DNA from: Cupriavidus plantarum
Lineage (GTDB): Bacteria > Pseudomonadota > Gammaproteobacteria > Burkholderiales > Burkholderiaceae
Length of the DNA: 64,000 nt
Direction of reading: 5' to 3'
Assembly (NCBI RefSeq): GCF_905397285.1
Contig: NZ_CAJPUX010000005.1
Coordinates: forward strand, 186,001 to 250,000
Part shown: positions 62,203 through 64,000 of the stretch, piece by piece
How positions within the stretch are numbered: the stretch's first letter is position 1
Layout: each line of letters opens with the position of its first letter
The notes under the pieces: generated by a model
Database searches by the model: none
What the model was told of the DNA's origin: nothing
What the model saw: the letters and a program-made list of their open reading frames with translations, nothing else
Made by a program: the position numbers and the translations under genes

Positions 62203-62530
62203 GGGATCTCCTGCAAACGAGGTTCAAGCGGCGGCGGACCGCACCGTGGCGGTGGCGGTGGCTGGGACGGATGGCGGTGGCCCGGTCCGGACCAGCCCTG
62301 TGAGGGATCAGTACCGGTACCGGGCTCGGGCAAGCGGAGCCTTGCCCTGCAGAAGATGAGACGCCTCGGCGCGCGCGCGGGCCGACGGCGTTCGCGCGGG
62401 GCGAACGGCGGGTGTCGGCAGCGGTTGAACAGCGCGCATGAGGCAGAAAAATAAGGGTAAGCGAGGGATTCGGGCCGGCGGCACTGCGAAGCACAATGCA
62501 TGGTCATGCTAGCACAAGGAGAGGCCCTTC
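62203..62530. other. 328-bp divergent intergenic region
   Basis: The region lies between rnk (minus) and the Bug-receptor gene (plus). It is GC-rich with a run of GGTGGC-like triplets (about 62,245-62,285) and a short repeated GTACCG near 62,312-62,322. I see no gene and no strong promoter hexamers. Confidence 0.45.
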
Positions 62531-63598
62531 ATGACGAGCCATCGCCGCCCCGGCATCAACCAGTCAGCGCAACGCGGGCGGTTCCGCCGATTCGCGCGGC
62601 ACGCACGCGTTTCGCCGTCGTCCCTGACCCGGATCGTCCCGCTGCTGTCGATACTGTCGCTGCTGTCGCTGTGGTCACAACCCGCGGCCCACGCCGACAC
62701 GTTCGCCTCGAAGCCCGTGCGATGGATCGTCCCCTACCCCGCCGGCGGCGGCGCCGATTTCCTCGCGCGCGCCGTAGGTCAGGGGCTGTCCACGCGCATC
62801 GGCCAGCCCGTCGTCGTCGAGAACAAGCCCGGCGCCAACACGGCGATCGGCGCCGCCGAAACCGCCCGCGCGCCGGCCGATGGCTATACGGTGCTGTCCG
62901 CCGACAACGGCACGATGGTGTTCAATCCCGCGCTTTACAAGTCGCTGTCCTATAGCCCGACGAAGGACCTCGCGCCGGTCACGCTGATCGGCCGCTTTCC
63001 GATGATCCTCGTCGTGGGTCCCGCCACGCGCGCCACCACCGCGCAGGCATTCATCGCCGAGGCAAAAGCGAAGCCCGGCGGATTCAACTACGCGTCCGCG
63101 GGCGCGGGCAGCCCGCATCATCTGGCGATGGAATTGCTCAAGGTGGAAGCGGGCCTGACGCTCACGCATGCGCCGTATCGTGGCGCCGCGCCCGCATTGG
63201 CCGACGTGGCCGCGGGACAGGTACCCGCGATGATGGTGGACTATGCCGCCGGTGCGGGCTTCATCAAGGGCGGCAAGGTGCGCGCGCTCGCCGTGGCCAA
63301 CGCCAGGCGGCTGCCGCAATTGCCGGAGGTGCCAACGTTCGCGGAACTCGGCTACCGGAACGTCGAGGCCGCGGCGCTGAATGGCATGGTGGTGCCGGCC
63401 GCGACGCCGCCGGAGGTCATCGCCACGCTGAACCGCCACGTGGTGGCGGCCATTCGCGATCCGGAGATCCACCGGCGTCTCGTCGACTTCGGCGTGGAGC
63501 CCGTGGGCAATACGCCGGAGCAGTTTGCCGAGCTGCTGCGCACGGAAACGGCGCGCTGGACGCGGCTGATCCGCGAGCTCGATATCCATCTGGATTGA
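62531..63598 (+). CDS. Bug-family periplasmic binding protein (TctC-like)
   Basis: A 355-residue receptor with a long Arg-rich N-region and hydrophobic core (about 33-55, ending PAAHA). Bug signatures: SKPVRWIVPYPAGGGADFLARAV, VVENKPGANTAIGAAETARA, DGYTVLSADNGTMVFNPALY, YASAGAGSPHHLAMELLK and HAPYRGAAPALADVAAGQV. The Asp that often follows PAGG is kept (GGGAD). No transporter membrane genes are adjacent. It starts with AAGGAGAGGCCC upstream. Ligand unknown; a carboxylate is usual. Confidence 0.93.
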   Translation: MTSHRRPGINQSAQRGRFRRFARHARVSPSSLTRIVPLLSILSLLSLWSQPAAHADTFASKPVRWIVPYPAGGGADFLARAVGQGLSTRIGQPVVVENKPGANTAIGAAETARAPADGYTVLSADNGTMVFNPALYKSLSYSPTKDLAPVTLIGRFPMILVVGPATRATTAQAFIAEAKAKPGGFNYASAGAGSPHHLAMELLKVEAGLTLTHAPYRGAAPALADVAAGQVPAMMVDYAAGAGFIKGGKVRALAVANARRLPQLPEVPTFAELGYRNVEAAALNGMVVPAATPPEVIATLNRHVVAAIRDPEIHRRLVDFGVEPVGNTPEQFAELLRTETARWTRLIRELDIHLD

Positions 63599-63683
63599 TG
63601 GCGCGTCCTACGCCGCTGTAGGACATCGCCGCAATGGCACGCATCCTGCACGTTTCCGTTCAGGCTACTCAAGGAGAATGCAG

Positions 63684-63818
63684 ATGCAGAGCGACGTGCA
63701 GAACCAACGCGAGAAGATGGAGCGCATTCGTGGCAAGAAGCGCTTCGTCTGGACCCATCCCATCTTCCTCATTGCGATTGCGCTGATTCTCGGCGCGTAT
63801 GTCGCTTCATATTGGTAA
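63684..63818 (+). CDS. Small single-span membrane protein, 44 aa
   Basis: A short gene with a strong AAGGAG site seven bases before ATG 63684. The product has a charged N-terminus (MQSDVQNQREKMERIRGKKR) and one hydrophobic helix of about 20 residues (PIFLIAIALILGAYVASY) ending in Trp. The clean topology (basic side in, short C-terminal tail) and good translation signals make it a credible membrane microprotein. A bidirectional terminator follows 11 bp later. Function unknown. Confidence 0.8.
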   Translation: MQSDVQNQREKMERIRGKKRFVWTHPIFLIAIALILGAYVASYW

Positions 63819-63828
63819 GCATGACCGG

Positions 63829-63851
63829 CGCGCTGTAAAAACAGCGCGTTT
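63829..63851. terminator. Bidirectional terminator between small membrane gene and dnaE2
   Basis: An 8-bp perfect stem (CGCGCTGT, 63829-63836; ACAGCGCG, 63841-63848) with loop AAAA, followed by TTTG on the plus strand, separates two convergent genes. Confidence 0.75.
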
Positions 63852-63855
63852 GTCT

Positions 63856-64000
63856 TCAATGGAAGTCGCGGCTGCCGACCATCAGGCGGCCAAGCAGCGG
63901 GCTGAGGTCCACCAGCTCCTTCGCCACGAGGTGCTTCACGTCCCCCTGCCGCTGCCACGTCCCGATGACCCCCACCAGCGCGGCGCCGAGCACCTCCTTG
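63856..64000 (-). CDS. dnaE2: Error-prone DNA polymerase III alpha-like subunit, C-terminal fragment
   Basis: Only the last 48 codons are in the window; the gene extends past the right edge. The fragment reads VGVIGTWQRQGDVKHLVAKE, then LVDLSPLLGRLMVGSRDFH before the stop. The LVDLSPLLGRL...SRDFH ending is characteristic of DnaE2, the SOS-linked translesion polymerase that usually works with ImuA/ImuB. Those genes would lie outside the window. Identification rests on this C-terminal signature alone. Confidence 0.8.
   Translation of the reverse strand, partial: KEVLGAALVGVIGTWQRQGDVKHLVAKELVDLSPLLGRLMVGSRDFH

Overview
The window is GC-rich DNA with tightly packed genes. Its gene content is typical of a free-living betaproteobacterium of the order Burkholderiales, most like Cupriavidus or Ralstonia. 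The markers are many LysR, TetR and AraC regulators, two Bug-type periplasmic binding proteins, a MexEF-OprN/BpeEF-OprC-like efflux pump, BON-domain stress proteins, and the C-terminus of an error-prone DnaE2 polymerase. This placement is inferred from gene families, not from a marker gene. I see no rRNA, tRNA, insertion sequence, prophage or CRISPR array; it reads as chromosome or chromid accessory sequence.

Layout. 1-9 kb: a cut-off secreted protein, a three-gene RND efflux operon, an alpha/beta-hydrolase-like protein without its catalytic residues, and a LysR regulator. 9-15 kb: a triple-BON protein and a four-gene archaic (Csu-type) chaperone-usher operon. 15-26 kb: an SRAP DNA-crosslink protein, a ChaA-type antiporter, a TetR gene, a dihydrolipoamide-dehydrogenase-like reductase behind a peroxiredoxin-glutaredoxin fusion, a DUF1348 protein, a methyltransferase and hydrolase-LuxR pair divergent from a diiron protein, a Bug protein and a bacterioferritin. 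26-39 kb: a cNMP-binding/thioredoxin-reductase-like fusion, a response regulator, histidine kinase and GGDEF-EAL operon, cyclopropane fatty acid synthase, patatin, a BON protein with a repetitive charged region, and a chemoreceptor. 39-46 kb: SDR/TetR, MFS, LysR, VOC, fumarylpyruvate-hydrolase-like genes, and a small secreted repeat protein with its own TetR neighbour. 45-49 kb: exonuclease III divergent from a nuclease-helicase fusion, with a consensus LexA box between them, then a thioredoxin. 49-64 kb: aldehyde dehydrogenase, a tyrosine catabolism cluster (Lrp, HppD, aromatic aminotransferase), GST, a TetR next to a repeated operator-like array, isochorismatase-family hydrolase, several SDR and regulator genes, Rnk, a second Bug protein, a 44-residue membrane protein and the end of dnaE2.

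Most notable signals. (1) A 14-bp perfect palindrome, AGACAGATCTGTCT, lies inside the promoter of the TetR gene at 16.9 kb. It recurs twice around a near-consensus promoter of the DUF1348 gene 3 kb away, which suggests a small regulon. (2) A LexA box controls a RecB-like nuclease fused to an XPD/DinG helicase. (3) A 19-bp element is repeated in the spacers of two tandem promoter-like sequences before a small secreted repeat protein. (4) Four clustered GTACCGTAC-type elements lie next to a TetR gene. (5) Short tandem repeats are unusually common, in signal peptides and across three stop codons.
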